A stretch of DNA of 64,000 bases from Shewanella colwelliana ATCC 39565. Lineage in GTDB: Bacteria; Pseudomonadota; Gammaproteobacteria; Enterobacterales; Shewanellaceae. The position numbers and the translations under genes were made by a program. The DNA lies in NCBI RefSeq assembly GCF_000518705.1, contig NZ_JAEC01000008.1:62001-126000 (forward strand). Reading direction: 5' to 3'. Below, in pieces: positions 55,958-64,000 of the stretch. Under the pieces are notes generated by a model. It searched no databases. It saw only the letters and a program-made list of their open reading frames with translations, and had not been told where the DNA came from. The stretch's first letter is position 1. Every line of letters starts with the position of its first letter.

Positions 55958-57040
55958 ATGCCGTTGAAACCCCTTTTTTGCCGCCAAGGCGTAGACAGTA
56001 GTTATCGACTTTTAGGGCTGACTGCGGCCGCTTTTTTTGCCGTGTTTCTTTTGTATCTGCTCATTGGTAGTCATCTCTTTGTCGTTATCGTGTCATTAAT
56101 ATTAGCCGCCATCGTTGGCCTAAGTGGTTATCGTCGACTACAAGGCCAAAAAGCTATGTTATCAGTGCTTCCCGCTGCGAGTGTGGCACTGTTTGCGCTA
56201 GGGTTAAATTATCTAGAGGGAGTCTGGCTGCCAACCTTAGCTATAGTCCTTGCTGTGGCAGGAACGATAGCCGTAGTGATTCGGCCTCAGGTTAAAGTGG
56301 CCAACTTTGACGCCTTTGGCTACAGTGGGCCTTTGGCTGCGGTGTCTTCAAAACGTCGGCGGGTTGAACCTATTTTGGTCGATGGCGCACTGGATGATGA
56401 TGTGCAGTGGCGGCAAGAACCGCTCGATGAGCAAGGGGACGCACAAGTTCATCACCAAGAGGCCGCTGTAAGTCCAGCGTTGATAATTAATGAGCGTTTG
56501 AAGCAGATTGCGCTGTGGGGTAGACCTATTATCACGCAGTTACAAGGTCGTCCTAAAGCAGTAATGTTACTGGTGCTGAGTACATTGTTAGTGGTGGGAA
56601 TCGCTGTTTTTTGGCCTGTATCGAGTGAACTAGATGTTGAAGACAGTTTGGCGAGTGCGGCCGCAGAGCCTGTAATAGCACCTCAGTATCTTGAGGCGCA
56701 GATGCCAGATGGCTTTAAAGTGATGCTTGATGGTGATGCGCTGTTAATCAGTTGGTTAGGAGAGCGCGGTGAGCCTGAATTAATTTGGTCTATCGCTACC
56801 GCCAAAGGAGATGTGAGTTGTCGCAATATCACATTTAACAACGGTGCACAGTACCGGCCTCTTGAAGTACATTTAATGGCAGACTCATCGACATTGGCGC
56901 GTTTTTCTCCGCTCGATACACAAGCCATAGTGAACGATATAGCCATGAGGGGAAGTTTAACCTTGTGTGGCTATGAGTTTAGCCTAAAAGGCAGCCAAGC
57001 TGCACTGAGCAAACAGGCGGCGTTTCGGCCTTATCTCTAG
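55958..57040 (+). CDS. membrane protein of unknown function
   Basis: 360 residues from the ATG at 55958 (GGGA 7 bases upstream). Three to four N-terminal TM segments (about 17-108), a hydrophilic middle, one more TM helix (about 200-220), then a C-terminal extracytoplasmic domain with two Cys (SCRNITF and TLCGYEF) that could form a disulphide. No family recognised. Convergent to nothing, divergent from gmk. Confidence 0.7.
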   Translation: MPLKPLFCRQGVDSSYRLLGLTAAAFFAVFLLYLLIGSHLFVVIVSLILAAIVGLSGYRRLQGQKAMLSVLPAASVALFALGLNYLEGVWLPTLAIVLAVAGTIAVVIRPQVKVANFDAFGYSGPLAAVSSKRRRVEPILVDGALDDDVQWRQEPLDEQGDAQVHHQEAAVSPALIINERLKQIALWGRPIITQLQGRPKAVMLLVLSTLLVVGIAVFWPVSSELDVEDSLASAAAEPVIAPQYLEAQMPDGFKVMLDGDALLISWLGERGEPELIWSIATAKGDVSCRNITFNNGAQYRPLEVHLMADSSTLARFSPLDTQAIVNDIAMRGSLTLCGYEFSLKGSQAALSKQAAFRPYL

Positions 57041-57132
57041 CTTAACGCTGGTATTCGTTTTATTTTCTCATTAGACTGCTTTTTTGCGAATTTAGGCCGT
57101 GCTAGCGCGGCCTTGCGACTGTTTATTTGAAA

Positions 57133-58068
57133 ATGCCAACACTCCTAAATTGTAATAATACTGACGAGTCACCTTTTAGCCTTACCTTGGTCATTATGGC
57201 TGCGGGGTTAGGTAGCCGTTTTGGCGGTGACAAACAACTTGCTGAGCTTGGGCCGCAGGGTGAAACCATGCTGGAACTCTCGCTGGCTAGTGCGATTAAA
57301 GCGGGGTTTACTGCTGCGGTTATCATCACCCGTGACAATCTAATCGAGCCACTTGAGGCTTTGTTAGCCGACAAACTACCTTGTGGTTTTAAGCTCGATT
57401 TATGTATTCAGCAGATGGATGATTTACCCAGTGGCTGGCAAACTGTCATCGCTAATACGGATCATCGCGTTAAACCTTGGGGAACGGCTCATGCGCTATG
57501 GAGCGCAAGAGCGCTGGTTAAGGGCCCCATGGTGGTGATCAATGCCGATGATTATTACGGTGATAGTGCCTTTCAACTAATGGCTGATGGGTTTGAACAG
57601 GTCAATAGTCGTTGGCAGATGGTGGCGTATCCATTGAAAGAGACGCTATCAGAGAATGGCGGGGTTAACCGCGGTATTTGTTTGGTGCAGGACGATTTAC
57701 TCCACTCGGTTGTCGAATGGACCGATATAGGCTGGCGTGATGGTCAGTTAATGGGGTATTGTGGAGGGCTATTAGCGCCCGTCAGCGCAAGAGTCCCGGT
57801 CTCGATGACATGTTGGGGCTTTTGCCCCGATATTTTTGAGATCCTGGAGCAGGCGTTAAATCGATTTATTGCAACACAGGGAAGCGATGCCAAGAGTGAG
57901 TGCTATTTGCCAACTGTTGTGCAATCGGTATTAGATTCAGAAAACTCGGCATCAACAATAAGAAAAACAGTTTATGTCAGCACCGCATATGAGCCATGGC
58001 TTGGGGTGACTTACCCGCAAGATAGTACGTGGGTAAAACAGAAATTAATGGAGTTATTGGGTGATTGA
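57133..58068 (+). CDS. sugar-1-phosphate nucleotidyltransferase-like protein
   Basis: 311 residues from the ATG at 57133. NTP-transferase motif MAAGLGSRFGGDKQLAELG near the N-terminus (substrate and NTP binding) and INADDYYGD for the metal-binding Asp. Sequence is of the MobA/GlmU-like class but with no acetyltransferase domain. The next gene overlaps by 8 bases and is a sugar kinase, so the pair probably makes a nucleotide-sugar from a free sugar. Confidence 0.85.
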   Translation: MPTLLNCNNTDESPFSLTLVIMAAGLGSRFGGDKQLAELGPQGETMLELSLASAIKAGFTAAVIITRDNLIEPLEALLADKLPCGFKLDLCIQQMDDLPSGWQTVIANTDHRVKPWGTAHALWSARALVKGPMVVINADDYYGDSAFQLMADGFEQVNSRWQMVAYPLKETLSENGGVNRGICLVQDDLLHSVVEWTDIGWRDGQLMGYCGGLLAPVSARVPVSMTCWGFCPDIFEILEQALNRFIATQGSDAKSECYLPTVVQSVLDSENSASTIRKTVYVSTAYEPWLGVTYPQDSTWVKQKLMELLGD

Positions 58069-59125
58069 TTTAATTCGGCAGCAGGTGCTGCCACACTTTG
58101 GTATTGTAAGTTCAGCCAAAGTGACTCCCCTTGGGAATGGTCATATTAATGATACCTTTTTGGTGCGTTGGGAAAACGGTGAACTGGTATTACAGCGTAT
58201 CAACACAGACGTATTTAACACACCTAACGCATTAGTTCATAACGCCGATAAAATTGCTCAGCATCTGCATAAGAAAGTGGCTCAGGGGGAATATCAACTC
58301 AGTGTTGTCGAGCCTGTGAAGACCTTGGATAACGCTCTTGCACTGGATTTAGGCGAACAGGGCTATTGGCGAGCCATCAACTATCTGGCTCACAGCCACA
58401 GCATCGAAGTGGTGACCAGTGAGCATGAGGCCGAATCCGCAGCGAAGGCTTTTGGTCATTTCTCCTGTGCATTAAGTGATTTAGATGCCACAGATTTAGA
58501 GGATGTTATTCCACAGTTTCACTACCTTCCAGGGCGTATTAAACAGCTCAAAGCCGCGGCTGCCGAAGATGCCGCCGGGCGACTATCTGAGTGCAGTGTG
58601 TGGGTCGACTTTGCACTAACCCAGCAGAGTCTGTTGCAAGAACTTGAGCAAGCCTCAACCCAGTTGCCACTACGAACTTGCCACAATGATACCAAAATCA
58701 ATAACATGCTTTATGATAAGCGAGATATGAGTAGCCTGGCTATTATCGACTTAGATACCTGTATGAAAGGGCATTTGATGTATGATTTTGGCGATATGGT
58801 ACGCACGTTTACCTCGCCAGAAGAGGAAGATTCTACCAATCTCGATAAGGTTGAAGTACGCGAGTCGATATTTGCTGCTATCTGTCGTGGTTACTTAGCT
58901 GAACTAGGGGATGTATTGACCCTTGATGAGAAGCAAAGTCTGTGGCTTGGGGCACGAGTGATCTGCCTAATGATTGGTGTACGCTTTTTGACGGATCATC
59001 TTAATGGCGATGTCTATTTCCATGTACACCATGAAAATCATAATCTACAACGTGCCGCCAATCAGTTTACCTTGTACCAAAGCCTTTTAGCGCAGCAAGA
59101 TAAGTTGTTAGCCTACCTTAAGTGA
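58061..59125 (+). CDS. aminoglycoside phosphotransferase-fold kinase, NahK-like
   Basis: 354 residues from a GTG at 58061. LGNGHINDTFLV and LVLQRINTDVFN at the N-terminus match NahK-type N-acetylhexosamine 1-kinases; the catalytic loop is CHNDTKINNMLYD and the metal-binding motif IIDLDTCMKGHLMYDFGDMVR. It would phosphorylate a sugar at C1, giving the substrate for the nucleotidyltransferase upstream. Substrate identity is inferred. Confidence 0.85.
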   Translation: MIDLIRQQVLPHFGIVSSAKVTPLGNGHINDTFLVRWENGELVLQRINTDVFNTPNALVHNADKIAQHLHKKVAQGEYQLSVVEPVKTLDNALALDLGEQGYWRAINYLAHSHSIEVVTSEHEAESAAKAFGHFSCALSDLDATDLEDVIPQFHYLPGRIKQLKAAAAEDAAGRLSECSVWVDFALTQQSLLQELEQASTQLPLRTCHNDTKINNMLYDKRDMSSLAIIDLDTCMKGHLMYDFGDMVRTFTSPEEEDSTNLDKVEVRESIFAAICRGYLAELGDVLTLDEKQSLWLGARVICLMIGVRFLTDHLNGDVYFHVHHENHNLQRAANQFTLYQSLLAQQDKLLAYLK

Positions 59126-59150
59126 TTAAAAGGTGCTTGAGTGGTGACTG

Positions 59151-59188
59151 AAAACGTCCGACGCTTTTAAAGCCTCGGGCGTTTTTAT
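59151..59188 (+). terminator. terminator after NahK-like gene
   Basis: AAAACGTCCGA pairs with TCGGGCGTTTT (one G-T), followed by T-rich sequence. Confidence 0.8.
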
Positions 59189-59228
59189 TTTGTTTACCGC
59201 ATCGGTATTGAGTGCTGTTAACTTACCG

Positions 59229-59681
59229 TCACATATTGCGTTTCTGATATCGTCTTTGTTCATCGAGCTCATCGACTTGTGCGGCCAGTTTTAGGAGCTG
59301 ATTTTGTAGCCGCTGATATTGAGCAATATCTGGCTGTTCTTCATGTGTCGTGTGCCACGCTTTTTTTGCCCAAATTTTCGCAAGCGCAATGATCAGGTGC
59401 TCTGCCTGGTTCAGGTTGTCATGCTCAATCTGTTTGATCATCAGTAACCGAAAGCAGTCGAACAAAATGGTGAGCATAAACTCATTGGAGAGCGGTTGCG
59501 TTTGTGCTTGATTTTCGGGCTCACGAAAGCCGATGGCTGCAATCAGGTTCGAGACGGTGGCAACTGTGGTGGCACCAACAAAGAGGGAGTGAATTTCGCT
59601 TTCTTGCAACAATGTCTGCTCAAGTTGTTGGGCCAATTTGCCTTTATTCCACTGTGCCCCAAGCGCTTTGATAAATGTCAT
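59229..59681 (-). CDS. dmsH: DmsH-like protein
   Basis: 150 residues, helical, with no known catalytic motif. In S. oneidensis the last gene of dmsEFABGH is of similar size, and its position here, directly after dmsG, gives the name. Function unproven; an accessory role in DMSO reductase maturation is assumed. Confidence 0.7.
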   Translation of the reverse strand: MTFIKALGAQWNKGKLAQQLEQTLLQESEIHSLFVGATTVATVSNLIAAIGFREPENQAQTQPLSNEFMLTILFDCFRLLMIKQIEHDNLNQAEHLIIALAKIWAKKAWHTTHEEQPDIAQYQRLQNQLLKLAAQVDELDEQRRYQKRNM

Positions 59682-59711
59682 GAGAATCCACCCATTCTTG
59701 AACCTTGTCTG

Positions 59712-60371
59712 TTAACGATATAGGCGTGCCGTCATCGGTACTAGATTTAACCTTTGGATTAGCCCTGCTAAGAAGGCTTGTGTTAGCTGTGCGATACCGC
59801 GATAAAAGTCGGTTTTGGCGTGTTCAGTCATGAGTTCGAGGCAGCGCCCCGACCATGGCAGCAAGTGCTGCTGTAGCAGTATCATGCAGCTGCGCTCTAT
59901 CGCTTCGCTATCTTCAGTCTTAGCCCATTGGGTAAGCATCTGATCCAATACGGCGAAAATCAGGCCGATATGATCGACAGGCTGATTAGTATCGAGCTCA
60001 AAGCTGATCCCTTGTTCCTGATAAAATGCTTTCAGTGCCAGTGTCGTTTTGTCATTGAGGAGCTGTCTCTCGCTCAGGTAGACCGAACCCCAAGGCACAG
60101 CGTTTGGCTCACCCGGACCATAGAAGAGTTGGGCATAGTCTAGTTTTAAGCTTTGTTGTTGTTTATTAGTCCACTGGCCAAGATAATTAGACAGCAACTC
60201 GCGACCACTCGACTCTTGGGCTGACCCGGTAAACTCAGGCCAACTTTGAGCCACATTGTGTTCGATAAACTTTTGGATCAACTCGGGTGTCGGATCGTTA
60301 AAGAGTACATTGTGAAGAATTCGCGCAATACCTTGATATTCGATGAGTTCATGTTCGGTAAGGGATGACAT
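59712..60371 (-). CDS. dmsG: TorD/DmsD-family reductase chaperone DmsG
   Basis: 219 residues, all-helical. The WGSVYLSERQLLNDKTTLALKAFYQEQGI stretch and the preceding GPGEPNAVPWGS are TorD-like signatures; the later PVDHIGLIFAVLDQML is the conserved histidine-containing motif. It binds the Tat signal of DmsA and helps insert the Mo cofactor. It is separated from dmsB by a terminator hairpin. Confidence 0.88.
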   Translation of the reverse strand: MSSLTEHELIEYQGIARILHNVLFNDPTPELIQKFIEHNVAQSWPEFTGSAQESSGRELLSNYLGQWTNKQQQSLKLDYAQLFYGPGEPNAVPWGSVYLSERQLLNDKTTLALKAFYQEQGISFELDTNQPVDHIGLIFAVLDQMLTQWAKTEDSEAIERSCMILLQQHLLPWSGRCLELMTEHAKTDFYRGIAQLTQAFLAGLIQRLNLVPMTARLYR

Positions 60372-60413
60372 ACTGACCTCGTTTGTTGAACTAAGCGCTT
60401 CGCAATTAACAGG

Positions 60414-60444
60414 AAAAAGGTGCCATTCAAAAGGAATGGCACCA
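60414..60444 (-). terminator. intercistronic terminator between dmsB and dmsG
   Basis: On the minus strand, GGTGCCATTC, a five-base loop, and GAATGGCACC form a perfect 10-bp stem followed by T5. Strong intrinsic terminator or attenuator within the dms row. Confidence 0.85.
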
Positions 60445-60452
60445 AACAGGGG

Positions 60453-61088
60453 CTAAACTTCTGAGTAGTTCAACACTTCGCCGTCGGTAGCGCCGCTTGG
60501 GCGAGAGTGACGGTTAGGCGTGATGAGTAAGTTTGGCGTCGTTACACTGCTTTCTGGCAGCGGGGCAACATCGGGTGAGATAGCCCCTGGGTACTTAGCC
60601 TTTAACTCATCCATTGGGCCGAAATCGATGGCACGCATAGGGCAAGACTCGACACATGAGGGCTGTTTACCTTCGGCCAAGCGCTCATAACAACCATCAC
60701 ACTTGGTCATCACCTTACGATCTTTATCTATTTGAGGTGCATCGTATGGACAGGCTCTTGCACAGCTTTCACAACCGATACAGAGATCTGCCGCTACATG
60801 GACTAAGCCATCTTCGCGGCGCTTGTGCATCGCGCCAGTTGGACAGGCTTTTACACATACAGGCTCCGAACAGTGGTTACAGCCGATAGACATGTAGTAG
60901 GCGAATACATTTTGGCTTACTGTGCCATCGCCATTTTCTGTCCACTGTCCGCCACCATATTCATAGACTCGGCGCCAGTTGATGCCAACTGGAAGGTCTT
61001 TACGATCCTTACACGATACCTGACAGGTTTTGCAGCCAGTACATTTGCTTGCGTCGACATGAAAGCCGTATTGGATATTATTGCTCAT
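60453..61088 (-). CDS. dmsB: 4Fe-4S electron-transfer subunit of DMSO reductase
   Basis: 211 residues. Four ferredoxin-like Cys clusters: CTGCKTCQVSC, CNHCSEPVCVKACPTGA, CIGCESCARACPYDAP and CDGCYERLAEGKQPSCVESCP. It passes electrons from the DmsE/DmsF conduit to DmsA. Starts 12 bases after dmsA stops. Confidence 0.95.
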   Translation of the reverse strand: MSNNIQYGFHVDASKCTGCKTCQVSCKDRKDLPVGINWRRVYEYGGGQWTENGDGTVSQNVFAYYMSIGCNHCSEPVCVKACPTGAMHKRREDGLVHVAADLCIGCESCARACPYDAPQIDKDRKVMTKCDGCYERLAEGKQPSCVESCPMRAIDFGPMDELKAKYPGAISPDVAPLPESSVTTPNLLITPNRHSRPSGATDGEVLNYSEV

Positions 61089-61100
61089 TGTTAACTCCTA

Positions 61101-63530
61101 TCAGACCTTACGGATTTCAACCAGGTTAGTGTGCTGAGGATTACCCTTAGTTACAGGTGTCGTGCGTTGTGTGGTGAGGACGTTCAAACAGCCGCCCTTA
61201 TCCACATCGCCGCCAGGTTGGAACCATGCGCCCTGACCCAGTGCTGTTACGCCGACCATGATGCGTGGCGTTACCTTAACTTCAACTTCGATGGTGCCTC
61301 GGTCGTTAAAGATATGGACCTTATCGCCAGTCTTGAGTCCGCGCTGGTTAGCGTCGAGCGGGTTCATCCATACGGCATCTTGTACGACTTCACGTAGCCA
61401 AGGGACGTTGTGATAACTCGAATGCGCGCGGCCTTTGGTGTGGTAGCCAGTAAGTTGCAGTGGATACTTCTTTTTGGTCTCAGTATCTTCATAACCTTCC
61501 CAGGTCGGCACATATTTAGGCAGTGCAGAGATCACATCACCCTCTTTGAGCTTCCAGGTGCGGGCTTTGTCTGCCAGACGTGAAGAGTAGATTTCGATCT
61601 TGCCCGATGGCGTGCCCAGTGGATTGGCGTCAGGATCGGTACGGAAATCTTCCAGTACGATATAGCCCCCGTCAGGCAAGTATTTACGATAGATACCTTG
61701 CTTGAGCATCACTTCTTTATCCGGTAGTCCAGGCGTTGCGGCTTTAGACTCGGCATAGAACTGATCCAGCCAGTCTTTGCGGCTCTTACCTTCGGTAAAC
61801 TCGGCTTCGACGCCCATACGTTTAGCAAGGTCAACACAGACCTCATAGATAGGACGGCTCTCGAACATAGGATCGACGCCGCTACTCATTTGCACTAAGG
61901 TGGCGGTGTCGCCAGCAGCATAGCTTTGATAGATAAGATCTTCCGATTCTAACCAAGTCACATCTGGCAACAAGATATCGGCAAACTTGGCACTTGGTGT
62001 CATCCAATTGTCGACGACCAGAATAAACTCACACTTAGATTCATCTTGCAGGAGTTTCTCTGTCTTACGCACTTCAGAGTGTTGGTTAATCAGGGCATTA
62101 CCACCGTAGTTGATGATCGCCTTGATGTCTGTGTCCAGCTTTCCGTCACCGTCATCATCAAGGTCGACGCCCTGCACACCATCGGCCAGTACTGTCATAT
62201 TTTTACCGTCTTCAATGGCTTGAGTGAAGGTAAAGAATGAGATGGCTTTTTTAACTGGGTTTGCCCCTGTTGGCATAAAGGGCGCGTGTAGGAATGATCC
62301 CTTACACAGGCCACCACAGTTAGTACCTGGCAGACCCAGTTGACCTAACAGGATAGGTAACATGTAGCCTGCGCGGGTGTTGTTTTCCCCTGCGGCTTGA
62401 CGGTTCAGCGAGGCGGCAATTTGAATAAATGGCGCTCGAGCGGCTGCCAGCTCTCGAGCTAACTCGACAATAATGTGAGCTTCGATACCTGTGATGCGTG
62501 CGGCCCACTCAGGCGTTTTAGCATTAACACCAGGGGTAGGGTCACCAACCGTAGCGTTATCGAGAATATAAGCTTTGTAGCTTTCTTCGTAGCCAACGCC
62601 GGCAGGCATAGTTTTTTCATCATAGCCAACGCAGTATTTATCTAGGAAGGCTTGATTGACCTTATTGGTCGTGATCCACTCATAGGCAAGGGCTTCGAAC
62701 AGTGCCGCATCGGTACCTGGGCGGATAGCGATCCACTGATCTTCTTTGCCTACGGCTGAGTCGGTATAGCGTGGGTCGATTAAAATGGTCTTAAAATTGT
62801 TCTTTTGCTTTTGCATCAGGAAGTCATAGGCTTCGCCAGACCCGCTCATGCGGATCTCGGATGGGTTGTAACCGACCATCAGCACTAAGTCTGAGTTTTG
62901 CATCTCTGACACGCTACTGCCTTGCCAGCCAGGGCCTGCTGAGCCGTAGGTTTGTCCCGCTGCTTCATAAATTTGTGACCAGCTATAGTCGCCATAGGCG
63001 TTAAGGTAACCGCCTTTAAGGTTCATTAAGCGATAAAGACACTGCTTACCCGAGAAGTGGTAACGCGCACCTGAGTTATAGGTGAAGTGAATCGATTCGT
63101 TACCGTATTGGTCTATAGTGCCCTGCAGTTTTTCGGCGACGAGATCCAAGGCTTCGTCCCAAGTGATACGTTCAAACTGGCCGCTACCGCGAGGGCCCAC
63201 ACGTTTCATTGGGTATTTCAGGCGATCGGGCGCATAGACGCGCTTTCTCAATGATCGGCCACGAAGACAGGCCCGCACATCATGGTCGCCATATTTATCG
63301 GTTGTCGTAAACTCTGATTCTACGCGGGTGATCACCCCATCAGTGGAGTAGACCTGTACTGGGCAGTTAGAGCCACAGTTAACCAGGCAAGCCGACCAGT
63401 TAAGGTTTTCACCAGCAACAGGTGGCTTAGGCGGTACCACTTCAACATCTTTTGAGCTTGAGTTACAGCCGGAAACCGTCGCTGCGCAACTAAGTGCGGC
63501 ACTCATTTTTAAGAAACTTCTGCGTTCCAT
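61101..63530 (-). CDS. dmsA: molybdopterin DMSO reductase catalytic subunit, lipid-anchored
   Basis: 809 residues. A twin-Arg signal (RRSFLK at 3-8) combined with a lipobox (VSGC, Cys22) marks a Tat-exported lipoprotein, as expected for an outer-surface enzyme. An Fe-S set at Cys48, Cys52, Cys56 and a later Cys (DVRACLRG). Molybdopterin-binding region with YSWSQIYEAAGQTYG and later LTGYHTKGRAHSSYHNVPW. Reduces DMSO outside the cell, fed via CymA, DmsE and DmsF. Confidence 0.95.
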   Translation of the reverse strand: MERRSFLKMSAALSCAATVSGCNSSSKDVEVVPPKPPVAGENLNWSACLVNCGSNCPVQVYSTDGVITRVESEFTTTDKYGDHDVRACLRGRSLRKRVYAPDRLKYPMKRVGPRGSGQFERITWDEALDLVAEKLQGTIDQYGNESIHFTYNSGARYHFSGKQCLYRLMNLKGGYLNAYGDYSWSQIYEAAGQTYGSAGPGWQGSSVSEMQNSDLVLMVGYNPSEIRMSGSGEAYDFLMQKQKNNFKTILIDPRYTDSAVGKEDQWIAIRPGTDAALFEALAYEWITTNKVNQAFLDKYCVGYDEKTMPAGVGYEESYKAYILDNATVGDPTPGVNAKTPEWAARITGIEAHIIVELARELAAARAPFIQIAASLNRQAAGENNTRAGYMLPILLGQLGLPGTNCGGLCKGSFLHAPFMPTGANPVKKAISFFTFTQAIEDGKNMTVLADGVQGVDLDDDGDGKLDTDIKAIINYGGNALINQHSEVRKTEKLLQDESKCEFILVVDNWMTPSAKFADILLPDVTWLESEDLIYQSYAAGDTATLVQMSSGVDPMFESRPIYEVCVDLAKRMGVEAEFTEGKSRKDWLDQFYAESKAATPGLPDKEVMLKQGIYRKYLPDGGYIVLEDFRTDPDANPLGTPSGKIEIYSSRLADKARTWKLKEGDVISALPKYVPTWEGYEDTETKKKYPLQLTGYHTKGRAHSSYHNVPWLREVVQDAVWMNPLDANQRGLKTGDKVHIFNDRGTIEVEVKVTPRIMVGVTALGQGAWFQPGGDVDKGGCLNVLTTQRTTPVTKGNPQHTNLVEIRKV

Positions 63531-63570
63531 TATTTTATCCTCATTGCAGTTATGGTTAGCACTGTTTGCA

Positions 63571-64000
63571 TTAGCGCAGTTGGTAGCTAAACGACAACAT
63601 CACTTGGTGCGCGTTATAGTTATGGTTCAGGTCGCCTAAGGTGGTGAGTCCCGGAACGGTATCGACATCAATTTGCGCGTGATCGGTGTCGTAGTAGCGC
63701 TCATACTGGTAAGCCAGTTTTAACGCCATCTCTTCACTCAATGCATACTTCGCATGTAGCTTGAGGCTATGGTTGAAAGAGGTGTAATCCCCCTGCGGCG
63801 TGGTGACGTCGTAGATGATTAACGTGTCGCTGGTGGAGTTTGCGAACAGATAGTCACCGCCCAAGCTGAGCTTGTCTTCCATTAGCCCGGTATAGGTGAA
63901 ACCAGCGCCAAGGTTGATAAACTCATCTTGGATATCGGCGGACCAATCTGGGGTTGAGAAGCTCTGACTGCCAGCTTGGTTGGAGTCGATCCACTGCTGA
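63571..64000 (-). CDS. dmsF: MtrB/PioB-family outer-membrane barrel DmsF (N-terminus outside window)
   Basis: The open frame continues past the right window edge; at least 142 codons are seen. Alternating hydrophobic/polar strands ending MLSFSYQLR, a typical outer-membrane beta-barrel end with an aromatic near the terminus. Place directly upstream of dmsA and the strand pattern give MtrB-like DmsF. It forms the pore that holds the DmsE decahaem and reaches the outer surface. Confidence 0.85.
   Translation of the reverse strand, partial: QQWIDSNQAGSQSFSTPDWSADIQDEFINLGAGFTYTGLMEDKLSLGGDYLFANSTSDTLIIYDVTTPQGDYTSFNHSLKLHAKYALSEEMALKLAYQYERYYDTDHAQIDVDTVPGLTTLGDLNHNYNAHQVMLSFSYQLR

Noticed and set aside
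1-64000. CRISPR arrays, tRNA or rRNA genes, IS elements, prophage
   Set aside because: No regularly spaced direct repeats, cloverleaf-like sequences, transposase or phage genes were seen by reading both strands.

Overview
The window is a stretch of gammaproteobacterial chromosome, most likely Shewanella. Three things point there: a four-haem CymA, a DMSO-respiration locus of the dmsEFABGH type (an MtrB/PioB-like barrel, a lipobox-bearing Tat DmsA, DmsB, DmsG and DmsH), and gammaproteobacterial housekeeping blocks (gmk-rpoZ-spoT-trmH, plsB, recG, yihY-dtd-fabY). No rRNA, tRNA, CRISPR array, prophage or insertion sequence was seen.

Layout. 1-2345: a truncated CadC-type membrane regulator, a DUF2959 lipoprotein and a small membrane protein. 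2432-5877 (+): yihY, an S33 peptidase, a lipoprotein, dtd and a fabY-type thioesterase. 5957-6520 (-): cymA. 6904-13942 (+): a copper/silver envelope module with two small Cys/His/Met-rich secreted proteins, a DUF2057 protein, a two-HMBD metal-binding protein, and a CusB/CusA RND pump whose CusB carries three HMBD repeats; no outer-membrane channel gene is nearby. 14092-25381: small lipoprotein, VOC protein, YiaW/YiaV-like pair with a divergent AraC regulator, mtr, plsB, DUF4397 lipoprotein, azoreductase, rhodanese and GNAT.

25587-42293 (-) is a nearly gap-free aryl polyene (APE) gene cluster. In the direction of transcription it encodes a KS-like chain-length factor, acyltransferase, two ACPs, a membrane protein, an AMP ligase, a dehydratase, a glycosyltransferase/acyltransferase, a MIO ammonia-lyase, a thioesterase, a LolA-like carrier, an MMPL exporter, a halogenase-like flavoprotein, a DUF3261 lipoprotein, KS, DH, KR and KS. 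This order matches the apeC-to-apeR alphabet, with two extra enzymes (lyase and flavoprotein). The glycosyltransferase/acyltransferase gene is broken by one in-frame TAG exactly where a Trp codon is expected; this is the most striking single observation in the window.

42531-55742 (-): DUF3014 protein, recG, a NarL/DesR-type two-component pair with a small periplasmic protein, a CaCA antiporter, an AMP-binding acyl-CoA synthetase, trmH, ridA, spoT (TTG start), rpoZ and gmk. 55958-59125 (+): a membrane protein, then a nucleotidyltransferase and a NahK-like kinase that look like a sugar-activation pair. 59229-64000 (-): dmsH, dmsG, dmsB, dmsA and the C-terminal part of dmsF, with a strong terminator hairpin between dmsB and dmsG. 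CymA, 53 kb away, is the known quinol oxidase that feeds such extracellular reductases.
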